This document shows positions 23,645 through 36,600 of a stretch of 64,000 nucleotides of DNA, one piece after another (positions within the stretch are counted from its first letter, which is position 1; each line of letters starts with the position of its first letter). The position numbers and the translations under genes were made by a program. The stretch comes from Ciona savignyi (taxonomy: Eukaryota > Chordata > Ascidiacea > Phlebobranchia > Cionidae). Location: contig CH003035.1 of the NCBI GenBank assembly GCA_000149265.1, positions 1,346,473-1,410,472 on the forward strand, read 5' to 3'. The notes below the pieces were generated by a model that saw nothing but the letters and a program-made list of their open reading frames with translations, was not told where the DNA came from and did not search any database.

Positions 23645-24144
23645 CGTATTTTACGGACTACAAAGCGCTCCCGACTGTAAGGCGCACTGTCAATGCATTG
23701 CTTTGATTATATTTTTGTTCATACAAAAGGCGCACCGTGCTAGAAGACCCAACGTTAAAGTGCAGTAGTTTATTGTGCAAGACGGTGATTTATTTATATA
23801 GTGATAGTATCGATATTAGTTTTGAGTGTAGGCAGTAAAGTACTATCGGTACTTGATGCATACACTAGGCGCACCGGAGTATAGGATAGTTTATTCATGT
23901 TTATCCGCGTTAATGGGAAAACCAAGGGGTTAACACACGGGCAATCATCAGATCACCTCGCGCAATCAACTAGCTCGCGACCACAACGGACTAGCTCGCG
24001 ACCAGTTTCGCACCTGCAACCTTTCGACTGAAAGGCGACGCACTTAACCGCCAAACTAACGGGCCGGGCATATAGGGCGCATGATCAATTTATGAGAAAA
24101 CAAAAGGATTTAAAGTGCGCCTTATATAAGGTTCGTAAAATACG
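23645..24144. mobile_element. TIR transposon fragment with nested SINE
   Basis: The ends are CGTATTTTACGGACTACAAA and TAAGGTTCGTAAAATACG, with internal GGCGCAC motifs repeated in both arms. A reverse SINE (23882-24068) is inserted within it. Confidence 0.65.
23882..24068 (-). mobile_element. tRNA-derived SINE, internally deleted, nested
   Basis: The tail and body start (GGATAGTTTATTCATG) join directly to the tRNA-like head (ACCGCCAAACTAACGGGCC); the middle is missing. It is inserted into the CGTATTTTACG transposon. Confidence 0.8.
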
Positions 24145-24357
24145 ATATATTTCTGCCACAGATATTCGTGATTTAACCTCGTAAATAAGAGTTTTCCTTG
24201 TGATAGAAAACACAGAGAGCAGAAGAACACAAACAAGGAGTTTATTTAGTCCCTAGCATTTTTGTATCTACAAAACAGCAACAATTTGTGAAAGCTTATG
24301 AACCACTGGCCTCGTAAAAAGGATTGAATCAAACGTGTTAACATTTATCGCTGGAAA

Positions 24358-24426
24358 TGGGATAGGATATTCATGTTTCTCCCAGTGAATGGGAAAACCA
24401 AGGGGGTTAACACAGAGGCAATCGTT
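24358..24426 (-). mobile_element. SINE tail fragment
   Basis: About 70 bases: GGGATAGGATATTCATGTTT through GGGGGTTAACACAGAGGC, reverse orientation. Confidence 0.7.
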
Positions 24427-24567
24427 ATCTGGTTAACATTACCGATGGAAATCCTTCATTTCCAAACCATAATTTGTTCAACGGGGTTTATGCACGAACT
24501 TACACTTGCTGTCTTACAAACGAATTACTTTTCAGTTAAATTTTAAGCACAATTTACACGGCATTGA

Positions 24568-24573
24568 TTTATT
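24568..24573 (-). terminator. Polyadenylation signal of the MAM gene
   Basis: AATAAA on the minus strand, 35 bases beyond the stop codon at 24608. Confidence 0.6.
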
Positions 24574-24607
24574 TTGACTTGACCTACAAAGCCCGTGGTT
24601 ACACTCG

Positions 24608-27600
24608 TCAATTGGTTGGTTCATCGCACTCTTCAGCCTTTAGAGTGATGTCATCAATGCCGATTTGAAACACGCTTGTCAATCCCCGATCTATCTCCAA
24701 CTGTATCTGTGGTGGCAAGTGTAGATAAAAAGATAATGTACGTTCATACCGTAACAAAAATAATACAAAGTTTGATTCTTAAAGTAATGGATAGGATAAG
24801 GTGTAAACAGACGGGCAATCGTAAGATCACTTCGCGCCCATCGTCGGGTTAACGGAGCTATTTGAGTGTGTTGTATATGAGAAACGTTCCTTTAATTTGG
24901 TAGAACCCAATAATACGCTGGGTTCAGGCAATGTGCGTAAAGTGACTTGACCAAGGACACAGCCGACTAGCTAGCGACCAGTTTCGCCCCTGCAACCTTC
25001 CGATTGAAAGGCCGCGCACTTAACCGCCAGGCTATCCGGCCGTTATATATATCCCACGTCCTTAGTCTAACTTGCCTAAACTTTAATAATGTAAACTTAG
25101 AATAACCCAAGTGTGGAAATTCACGCACTTAGTGTGGCTGGCATATGGACACAGTTCTTCAATACGGGTTAATCATGCTAAATATAAGAGGAATTTCCGA
25201 TCAACATAAAAGCGTCCGAAAAAAAAACGCGCCAGACTTTAAACATGAAGAGCCCAAAAAAGACATGGAATTTCACCTGGTATTCTTGTGCCGAAGATAC
25301 ACTCAAAGTCACATTTAAATGTTGCCATTCAATCGTTTTACCGTCACCAGTAACAGAATCCATCAGAGACTTAGTACTTGATGTTGTTGCATATATATCC
25401 ACATTTACATGCTCGGAATGTTTTACAACCAACCAAAATTGCATACAATACGAAATACCTGCTGCAAAATTTAAACATATTGATAGAATAGGATACTAAG
25501 TTCATTTTAGAAGAATAGGAAAATACAGAGGACGTTACACTAATTCGCTTGGTGGGTTAGCGCGTCACCATTAAGCCGAAAGGTTCCATTTAGAAACTGG
25601 TCGTTAGCTAGTTGGTTGTGTCCCTGGGCAAAGCACTTAACGGACATTGCCTGAGCCCAGCGGATTAATGGGTTCTACAAAATGGAAGAAACGTCTGAAT
25701 CATACCCACAACACACTGCAATAGCTCGGGTAACCCAGGTGAATATACAATTACCTATGTGTTATAGCCCATTGTGTTTTCACATTCACGGGATAAACAT
25801 GACTATGCAATAATACAGTTTTACTCAATATCTTAATCCATCCATAGAGTTAAAGCATTCTTACCTGAAAGCGTGATTGGTGGTGATGTTAACACTGCTT
25901 TTGCTCCTTCGGGTTTTACACCATAATCACTAATCTGAGCAAAATACCCACCTGTACAATGAAGTGTTTGAATTTAAAATGTACCATGTAGTTTAACTCA
26001 TTTCTACCCTTGTTTAATCGAATTTCCCAATTAAATTTCAATTGTATTAAACATAAAATACTTATTACAGCATGACAAAGCAGGATTATCAGGTAAAGCC
26101 TACCTATTTTGGCACTCAAGCAAATGTCTCAATTATTTTCTTAAACTGAATTTTTAGAAGAACCTATTGACACTAGTTACTTATCACACAAGGGTGATAT
26201 CAAATGGATAGCCTTTTTAACTAAAATTATGAAATTATGCTAGAAGTTTAGCTGTTAAATATAAAAGCTGCATAGTGTTTCTATCAACCTTAAGGAAAAT
26301 GACGAATTTATAGTTTTAAATATTCACACCTATATGTATCTTATCTGATACCCCAAAAATTAAGACTTAATCAGAGAGTTTATTGCTAGTAAAAAGCAGA
26401 AAATATGTTTCTTATCAACTTTATATATTTTAAACTGTCAAAAGTTAAGAGCATTTAAGCTGAATAATAAATACCGTTTCCTGTATGTTCTTCATAATAT
26501 GGCGAGTTTTCACTTGGTGTAAAGGTCCACATTAAATCATTTGAATGTCCAACCCAATCTATACAATGGTAAGTTGTTAATAAAAAAGTTAATTGCAACA
26601 TTGTGTAACAACGAATTTGGCGCTCATTTTAAAACACCTTCATTTAAATAAGATTGTGTTTTTCAACCCTTTTGACCAACACAGTATTTAAATATTTTTT
26701 GAAATAATTCAGCACCTAAAAATTTGGGGATGCTCCTTTTTGAGATGAATGATTTAAAAATTGGTTGGTTGAAATGTTTGGAGTACAATTTGTTGTACAT
26801 TAACATTTACGTATGTTTCTGATCATGTATTTTGTAAGGGGGGTAAAAATAACAGTTAAATCTGACCTGCACACAAACCATAGTCAAAAGTACAATTAAA
26901 GTTTCTTCCGTCACATGACCCAATGTTTATTGTGATGTCATCAAGACCAATGTCCGACTGTTCACCACCCCCGCGTACCGCTTCAAATAAGATCTAATAA
27001 ATTAAAAAAATCATTTTACCTATATACAATAAAAGCTTTTTAAGGAAAAACTTTGCAATTCTAATGAATAAAATGATCATATCATGCTTTTTCATCGTAT
27101 GGTAATTATATTTTGTTTTTTCTTATAATATTCATATTTTTTTTTCATATAATAATCATATTTTGTTTTTTCCTATAATAATCATATTTTGTTTTTTCCT
27201 ATAATAATCATATTACGATTTTTGATCATAATACGTATTATTTCATTCTATAATATTTTATGATATTATTTTAGAAAGGACCTGAACATTTGAAGATACG
27301 GGAATGAATGATATCAGAAAGTCTTGCCAATATCCAGTACTGTTGATTGAAGTGAGTAATTCAGTGCGCGAGCCTTGCATGTAAATATTAAGTTGTTGCC
27401 TGGAGCTCCTAACAATGCTCACAGAAAATGAAAGACAGTATTCTTCTGAAGCTGAAAAAATGTAAATTTTAAATATAGTTTTTACCCAACTCACTAAAAG
27501 TGAATTTGGGCAACACTAAAAAAAGAAAAAGAGGCAAGAAGGAACACTGCTTACTATAACTAGTAATACTTATTCAACCCTGCTCCAAACAATAAGCTTA

Positions 27601-30600
27601 AGCCTATAACTAATTCAAACTTTTCCCATAGCCATAATTCTAACCGCAACCCTGTAATCTTCATTTTAGGGTGAAGTTTCCCTTCTCCACTCCTTTTATC
27701 TCCTTTTAGGTTCCCCCCGATGTAATGACATTAGTGAGAAACTGTTATCATTTACAACGCTTTCTGTTAAGTTTACAGGATTCAAACCAAACATTTTATA
27801 TAAGCTAGCAGTTTTTGAACTTGCCTTGGTATAAACATTACCATTTTTAAATCAGGTTTGATTGGGTAGATAATATAAAATATAATATTCCTGTCTAAAT
27901 TATACATAATACCCTGTATTTTTTCTGTTAACATAACGGTGGGCGCTAGGTGATCTGCTGATTGCCCATGTGTTATACATCTTGGTTTTCCCATTCACAG
28001 GGATAAACATGAATACCCTATGATATAATGTAAAAAATAAAATAAATTTTCTTACTGTTAAGATGAATATTAGGAGACTCCAGCACAGCTCTTTCTCCAC
28101 CAAAAGGATCGCTAGTCGCAGCATATGCATATCTTCCAACTTTTCAAGTTTAAGATAATTATAAAAAAAACACTTATTATTACCAATATATAATAAAATG
28201 TAGTACTGCACCATGTAGAAAAAAATTAACAATATTAAACGATTTTCTTTTTTAGTAGTATGACTTTTTTTTAATAGTGTTTTTTAGTAGTGTAACTAGT
28301 AGTTTTTTAGTAGTGTGACTTTAGGCCAGTGCTTCTCAAATGGTGCGCCACAGGGGTTAGCTTGGTGTCCCACACTTACATTTCGTAAATTTACGACAGA
28401 GTGTGCATAGATCATAAACTACTAAATAGTTAGTGTCCAGTTCGTTCTTTTCCATTGTAACGTTAGTTATACATTAACTTTCGAAAAACAAGAGCGCTCA
28501 AGAAACAGTAGTTTATTATTTTTCTTAAATTGTTTGACTATTTAGCATATTGTTTTGACTCCCCGTGCAAAGTGGCGCCCGTTCGTTTCTTAATTGGTCT
28601 CGGGTGCGCCACGAGGTCAAAAAGAACAAGAACCACTGCTTTAGACCATCAATTCGTTATAAATTAAAAATTTTATTGGTTTTGGGTAAAACAAAACACT
28701 TCTCACAATTTCTGTTTCGATCAGAAGATGGACCATTGTTGTTTGGTGTGGAACTATTACTAAACAACCAATCAGCGTCATCTGTTGTACTTTGACTCCA
28801 ACCTGCAATAAAACTCACATGGTAGGATCATTTAGTAACGTACTGTACCATCAATCGATAAGTTGTATTCTTGAAACCAGTTCTATGCTAGTCAGTTTGA
28901 CTTTTGGACAAGACAAATAACGGACTTCAACTGAACTTAGTGTTTAATTAAATTAACAAAATTTGTATAAATGATTGTATTGTATTCAATGCACAGAAAA
29001 AGCTTTGATAACCCGATTTTGACAGAAGGTAAACTGATAATGGCCCATGGTATAACATTTACTGTTTTCCCACTATCAGGATATGTGTAGTCTATCCTCA
29101 AAGACAAAACAGACAAAATATAAAGACCCTTTTCACCAACTTACCTTGACAGAAATCTTTGTTGGTATCAAAAGAACAATTAAAATCTGATAACTTAGTA
29201 ATTATTCTCTCAGAAACTGAAATAAAAATCATGAATAGATAAGTTTTTTTTTGTGCTTAAGGCAAGCAATGGTGTTACCGGAGCATGGGCCAGGGTAAAG
29301 AAATATATCATCAAGAAGAACATTACATCTCCAAGATCCAGTTCCTTGAAAACCAATCTGTTGAATAAAAAGACAAAATCACAGTGGGAAAATCTTAAAT
29401 AGAAACTGATTCACACAGAAGAAAAATACAGTAGATTTTTTAGGACTGTCTCAATGATATCTCAAATGAAGGACTGTCTCAATCATATTGAACACATTGC
29501 AATACCTTCAGTAACCTAATGATCAGTGAGAGGCTGATACCAGTGTAATACACTCCCTTCTGTAATTACAAGACCATCTCTACAGCATTTGCATTCAGGG
29601 AAATGCAAATAAATATTCTATCCTTTTCTATATAGATCGATAATGTGGAGGTTAGGCATAAGGACCATACCTAAAGTTTAGTGTTTCCTATTCAACATTA
29701 CCACTAATTCTGCAGAAAATACAGAAATTGAACATTGTCTTAACGCTAATCTTATGAAAATTGGTCTTTAATATTTAAGTAATAACAAACAGTTGCATTC
29801 GAACCCTCCATTAAACTAAATTTAAACATTTTTTGCTAATATTACAAAAATATAAAAAGTTTTGTTAAAAATTTAACTACCTTATTGACCAAAATGGAAA
29901 GCATTATTGTAACAACTTCATGTTTAAAAAGTTTGTTTAAAATTAAATATTAATTGCTGTGTGACCACTACCTGAATCATTTGATCCTTTGGGGATGTTA
30001 TTGGGATTAAACTCTGAGTCCAACTTTCTGTACTTTGAGTATACCATTTTATTATTTTTCTTTGAGGGTGAAGTAATGAAGCATTTGTATACAAGGTCAC
30101 GTCTAGTCTTTCACATTTCGTTCCATACAGGTAGTACCAAAAGTCCAGACAAAACTTTTCGCCCGCTGTAAATTCAATCGAAATTTAAACAGACTAAGTA
30201 TTTTTTAACATCAGCTTTATACTGTACCTTGGGCAGATACGGCCGGTGTTATAAGCAAAGCCGAGAATCTGAGGCTCGTATAAGGCACATCTTCAATATA
30301 GGCAAAATTCCCCCCTATTAAATACAAACGACACAATTGAAATAATATAAAGTTTTTATAAGGGGTAAACAATACTTGTAAAAAACATTAGTAAGCATGG
30401 AGAATTTCTTAAATTTAAACTAAATTTGTCCTTAACGGATTGTAGTGCGCTTTTTGATGACAATTCAACTAGAAAGTTTGTCTTTAAATAATGATCTTTG
30501 CTGCTAAAATGTACTGCTAATATGGGTGAGAATTTGTATCCTTTCTTAATTTCTGCTTATTAACGCAGAGCTGCACAACTTAAATACTAAGTTTGTTAGA

Positions 30601-33600
30601 AGTATTAATTAGGAATGTCCTTATCCAAATCAGATTGGCTTTAAGATTTATTCTAAAAACAATAATTTTTAAACTACAACTACGAATTGCTTTGAAATAG
30701 ACTTACAGAGAAAAGTAGAATTACATGCCTATTTGATAAAATAATTGTAACTAATAATTATAGTTATCATTACGATAAACTGACTGTGGGCACCAGGTAT
30801 TCTAATGAATAGCCGTTTTAACATTCTGTACTGTTTTAACAATACTTTTAAAAAGTACAACCAGATATGGTCTTACTACAAACTGATATCTACTAAAATA
30901 CATAAATTTTATAATATAAATCATAAACTTTAAAATTTAAGCCACATTTGATAAAATTCAAACTTGCCTTTGCTAGTATGATCAGATACGACAATTGTCC
31001 TATATCTTTTTTTAAATCTTCTTCCAAATTTCCAATTTTCCAAACCGTTAGTGGTTACCGGGTGACCATATGTATAACCTGTTTATATAAACTTTGTTTA
31101 TATTAACTGATTCAGAAAAGAGCTTTTTTCATGTGCTTTTACAGAAATCGTGTACTTGTTAAACTAAACAACTATTATTTTTATAACTTTATGATATCTT
31201 AAATAGTTATTGACTGACCATCACACAATGGCACTGGATCATCAAAAGTACAATTAAATTTTGAAGGTGGACATTCTCCTTCATACAAAACAATGTCGTC
31301 AATTCCAACATCAGAATACTGGTTGGAACCTCGAATGGCTTGGAGTCCAATCTTAAAGAATGATGTTTGATGAAAATATTTATCAAAGTTTCAGATTAAA
31401 TGGTTTAAATAATGTTCCAAGGATATTGTTTTAACAAAATTTGAGCTGATGATTACTATAGTCGAAAGGTTGCAGGAGCAAAACTGGTTGCTAGCTAGAC
31501 AGTTGTGTCCTTGGGCAAGGCACTTAATGATCATTACCCGAACCCAGCAAATTAATGGGTTCTACCAAATTCAAGGAATGTGTCTATCATATACAACACA
31601 CTGCAATAGCTCCGGTACCAGGTGATCTAACGATTGCCTGTGTGTTAACTCCCTTGGTTTTCCCATTCACGGGGATAAACATGAATATCCTATCCTATCC
31701 CATCCTAACTGAACCTTTAAATGAAAAAAAGGCCAACTTACAAAGTAATTTGAGTTTAACTGTTGAATTTCCAGAACAGCACGTTGCCAGAAGATTTCAG
31801 TGTGTGTGTATGTCTTAATCAAAGTACTTTCTCGAAACCTTTTAGAGTTTGATTTTAAAACATTCAATCTACCACCTCCATTTCCATATATGTGAAACCA
31901 AAAGCTCAAGCAGTAATTGATATCTGAGATTTTTTAAATTGGGTCATGTACACTTAGGTAAATTTTGAACACAAAATTTTTCAGTTAGAAATTGCATAGC
32001 TGAAGCCATAACCCATGAATATGAATGTATAAGCAAAATCAAAGGCTAACAATTTAACAAAACATAAATACGTCTTGACAACATACTTTTTGCTCGGACA
32101 CGAGGCGAAATCATAATTGCACTTTCTCCTTGTGTTCCACTGTTCGCTTCAATAAATGCAAAAAATCCACCTGGTTCAAACAAGGTAATTACTGGTGAAC
32201 ATTTCAAAATAGGATAGGATAGGATATTCATGTTTATCCCCGTGAATGAGAAAACCTAGGGGGTTATCACACGGGCAATCGTCAGATCACCTCGCGCCCA
32301 TCGTCGGGTTACCGGAGCTATTGCAGTGTGTTGTATATGATAGACATGTTCCTTTAATTTGGTAGAACCCATTAATCCGCTGGGTTCAGGCGATGTCCGT
32401 AAAGTGCCTTGCCCAAGGACACAACCGACTAGCTAGCGACCAGTTTAGCACCTGCAACCTTTCGATTGAAAGGCGACGCACTTAACCGCTAGACCACCGA
32501 GCCGAAAATCGTGCAGATGTCGACGAACCGTTGTTAGTGTGATCATGTGTCGGACCAGTTCCACGGGTATTGGTTGGCGTGTTACGGAATCTCCAGCCTA
32601 TTGTGTCGGAACGACCACGAGACCAACCTTTATATATTGAATACAGAATTAAGTGTTAACTTTCTAACCACATGTTTAACAACCACTATTTGTAAAACAC
32701 ATGCTGTATGCCATATATTCATGTTACATGGTCCGTAATCACAATTTGTATTTTATACACCGAGTATGTGTCTGAACGACCACGAGACCAACCTTTATAT
32801 ATTAAATAAGAAAATAACGAAATTATATGTTAATTAATTGAATCATAGTTTTGCTTTTTACACACTTTTAGGGTAAGCTTAGGTATGTCACGCCTTAAAT
32901 CATAGAATTTGACAGCTCAAATCAAAAAGAAATTAAAGTAAGTTAAAAGGTTAAGGGTTTAAAACCTTTTAAGTTTTTCTATGTATCCTTAAAAGGCACT
33001 TGGATATTCTTTGCAATAATGGAACCTAGTTTAACTTCATTTTTTTGCTTTACAATAATGAAGAAAAGAATGATTAATAAATATAACAAAAACTGGAAAA
33101 GAAAGCAAAGCTATATTACCAATAGTAGCCGTATGAATTTTAAATTAATTATGTCATTATTATTAGTAATAAAAGTGTTAAAGATAAGTGTGGGATTGTC
33201 AGTTTCAGCTATCATGAGTAAAGTCACCATCCTGTATTTCCTGTAACCTAACTCAGGGGATGTATTATACCAGTGCTACTCAAATGGTGCGCCGGGAAAA
33301 AAGTTGTGCACCACACTTGCATTTCGTGAATTTACAACAGAGTGTGCATGGATTATAAGCTACTAAATTGTTAGTGTCTAGTTCGTTTTTTCCATTGTAA
33401 CGTTGGTTCTACATTAACTTTCGAAAACCAAGAGCACTCAAGAAACAGTAACTTCGTTATGTGGAAAATCCGGTGTAAAATTATTTAAATTAAACTTTTA
33501 ATTTTCCACATTTTTTCTAAATTGTTTGAGTATTTAGCATATTGTTTTGACTTCCCATGCAAAGTGCGCTAGCCGTTTCTTAATTGGTCTCGGGTGCGCC

Positions 33601-36600
33601 ACGAGGTCAAAAAGATCGAGAACCACTGCATTATACAGAAAAATAAGTTTACCTAAACACAGCATTTGATGATCAAAACTGCAATTAAAAGGCAAATCAA
33701 TACAGGGCACATTATGCAGCTTAATGTCATCTAGTAAGATCATGTCTGTATGGGCTACAAATTCTGCTTCAAACATAATCTGCAACACAATAAATATTAA
33801 GTGTTATTTTATTATTTTAAGTATTGATTTTGTAGTTAAAATAAAAACAAAAACTTGAATAAATGAGGTTATTTTTTACCGTCACAGATATAGAAGCCAT
33901 CTTTTGTATTTTATACCAAGTTACCGACTGGTTAGTCTGGTGGTTTAGTGTGACGCCTTTCAACCGAAAGGCTGCAGGTACGAAACTGGTGCCTAGCTAG
34001 GCCTATTTAGTTATGTCCTTGGTAATAGCACTTAACGGACATTGCCTGAACCCAGCGGATTAATGGGTTCTACTAAATTAAAGGAACATGTCTATCATAC
34101 ACAACACACTGCAATAGCTCCGGTAACCCGACGATGGGCGCGAGGTGATCTGACGATTGCCCGTGTGATAACCCCCTTGGTTTTCCCATTCACGGGAAAA
34201 AAATAAATATACTATCCTCCTAACATAAAAATCCTATCCTACCAGTTTAAAATAACATGGGATGAAATGAATGGTAATTACCTGAACAGGTTGACTCAAC
34301 CGTTTTAATGATATTGCTGCATGGTTCCACCATGGCCGATTTGCTCTCTCAGATTTAAGTAGCTTTGATGTTGTGTTTGATATTTTATATACATTAATTC
34401 GTTCAATGGGTCTAGAACCTCTTAAGTAAAATGCGTAAGTAAGGCAATATCTCCGGGATGCTGTAAGAAATAAAAAATGGGTATTTAAACATGGATAGCA
34501 AAGAGTAAGTCAAAAAAAGTCAAAGTGTGTTAATGTTTATCTCCGTGAATGAGAAAACCAAGGGGGTTAACACACGGGCAATCGTCAGATCACCTCGCGC
34601 CCACCGTCAGGTTACCCGAGCTACTGCAATGTGTTGACTATAATAGACAAGTTCCTTTAATTTGGTAGAACCCATTAATCCGCTGGGTTTAGACAATGTC
34701 CGTAAAGTGCCTTGCCCAAGGACACAACCGACTAGCTAGCGACCAGTTTCGCACCTGCAACCTTTCGATTGAAAGGCGACGCACTTTACCGCTAGACCAA
34801 CCGGCCGGACAAATAGTATTTTAACATAGATAGCAAAGATTAATTTAACATAAAAAGCAAAGAGTAATTCATTATAAACAGCAATTGGTAATATCTTGTA
34901 AACTATTTATGTAAATAATATTTAATAGAGTTGTTTATTTAGGTATAAATTAAAGTGTTGCACTGAGCTACACTACACTAGCAGTAAGGTTGAACAATAA
35001 AATGCACTGTTCAAACCGTAAGGGTAAATAGGTTGAACAAACTAAAAAGATTACAGAGAAATGAGCAACCTTACCAACCGAGCCCATTTACTGTTTTTTA
35101 ATGGGTGTTACTAGTTACATGGTTACAGCGACAAGTGATAACCAAATTTCAGTCAGAGCAGCCAAAACCTCCTATAAGGTAGGTTGTAATATCCGTGGAT
35201 AATTTATTACCATTATAAAGTTTACAGGGTGCCTCTAAATACTAAAGGATCGCTTGGATCTCTTGGAGTGCTTAGATCACTTAGATTGCTATGGAAAGTA
35301 ATTCTAACCCTGTCCTAAATACTGAGCTTAACCCCAGAACTAACTTTAACCCCAACAGTAACATTAATATCATGGCTATTGTAATTACGGGGTATAGTAA
35401 GCGATCCAAGCAATTTAAGCGCTCCATGCGATCTAAGCGATCCTGTAGTATTTAGAGGTACCGAAGTTTACGTGCTTGTCTACTGGGCCATATCTCAGAT
35501 ACAATAAAAAATATTATATTAAACATATTGGAAAAGTTTAAGTAACTTACTGTTGAGTGTTACTAGGGGGGATATGATTCGTGCATATTTTGTTCCTGCA
35601 CTATAACTAGTGATCGGCACATATGCAAATCGACCACCTGAGATAGATTTAACAGTTTAAAATTATAACATGTTGCAAAATTTGTTTTGTTGTATCATTT
35701 ATCAGAACAAAATAGTGAAGTTACTTACCGATTAAAGATCGTTCAAAGTTACATAAAAATGTGGATTATTGAAAAGGATAAATAGAAAACCTACCATTTC
35801 TTGTATAATCATATACACCATAATGGTCTGAAACTCCAGGAAAATTCTGATCAGAAAATAACCATTTTCTGCTGTTGTTGCTGGTTATTTGAGTCCAACC
35901 TAGAAAAACAACACCATTTCACAAGTTTATCAATATATGTTTTTTGTCCGTATTAATAAGTTTAAAAATTTAATACTCTTTGGAAATACCAATATGGTTT
36001 TAGAAAATTGCTATGTGTTACTGGCAATATGATATATGCACAAAATACGAACATACCTTAACAATAGAGTACACATTGTTATTGATATAGGTAAATATAC
36101 ACTAATCTTCTGTATTTTTTATACCAGTACTGAGTTTAAATGTTCATTACTTTTTAATTTATTTAATTGGTGTATCAGTTGTGTTATGATGAATAAATGG
36201 AAAGCACAATTGGCTGTAAAACAATATCACTGTTGGCGGGTGAATATAACCCTATCTATGTTATTTAAAACATAAATTTATGTTGCTTGGTATAAATTAT
36301 TTATTTATCATTGTTATTTTGAATAAATTTTCTCTTTTATTCAATACCATTAAATAAGCACTGTTATCTTGTAAATCTTGTGGCTATTTAGGTTTGAGGA
36401 CTAGTTAAGTCAATGGCAACAAAATAAAAGGAATAATTTACCGTTGCAAAATGATCCAAGGTTAAACTGACAGCTAAAGTTCGATGGAGTGACATGTTGC
36501 AGTTTTTCTGCAAAAAATACTTGAATTAGACAGTGTCAACAAAATAATAAAAACACAGTTAGTAAAACAACATTTTAGACTGTATACTTAGTTTAGTTTA

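Noticed and set aside
27584..27665. Telomeric repeat arrays from AACCCT/TTAGGG-like motifs (also 16130-16190, 22340-22410, 35290-35370)
   Set aside because: The motifs are irregular, lie in the cores of two MITE families, and do not form runs of TTAGGG.
32547..32738. Plus-strand ORF beginning MSDQFHGYWLACYG
   Set aside because: It is antisense to MAM exon 32529-32627 and extends into intron; no splice or codon support.
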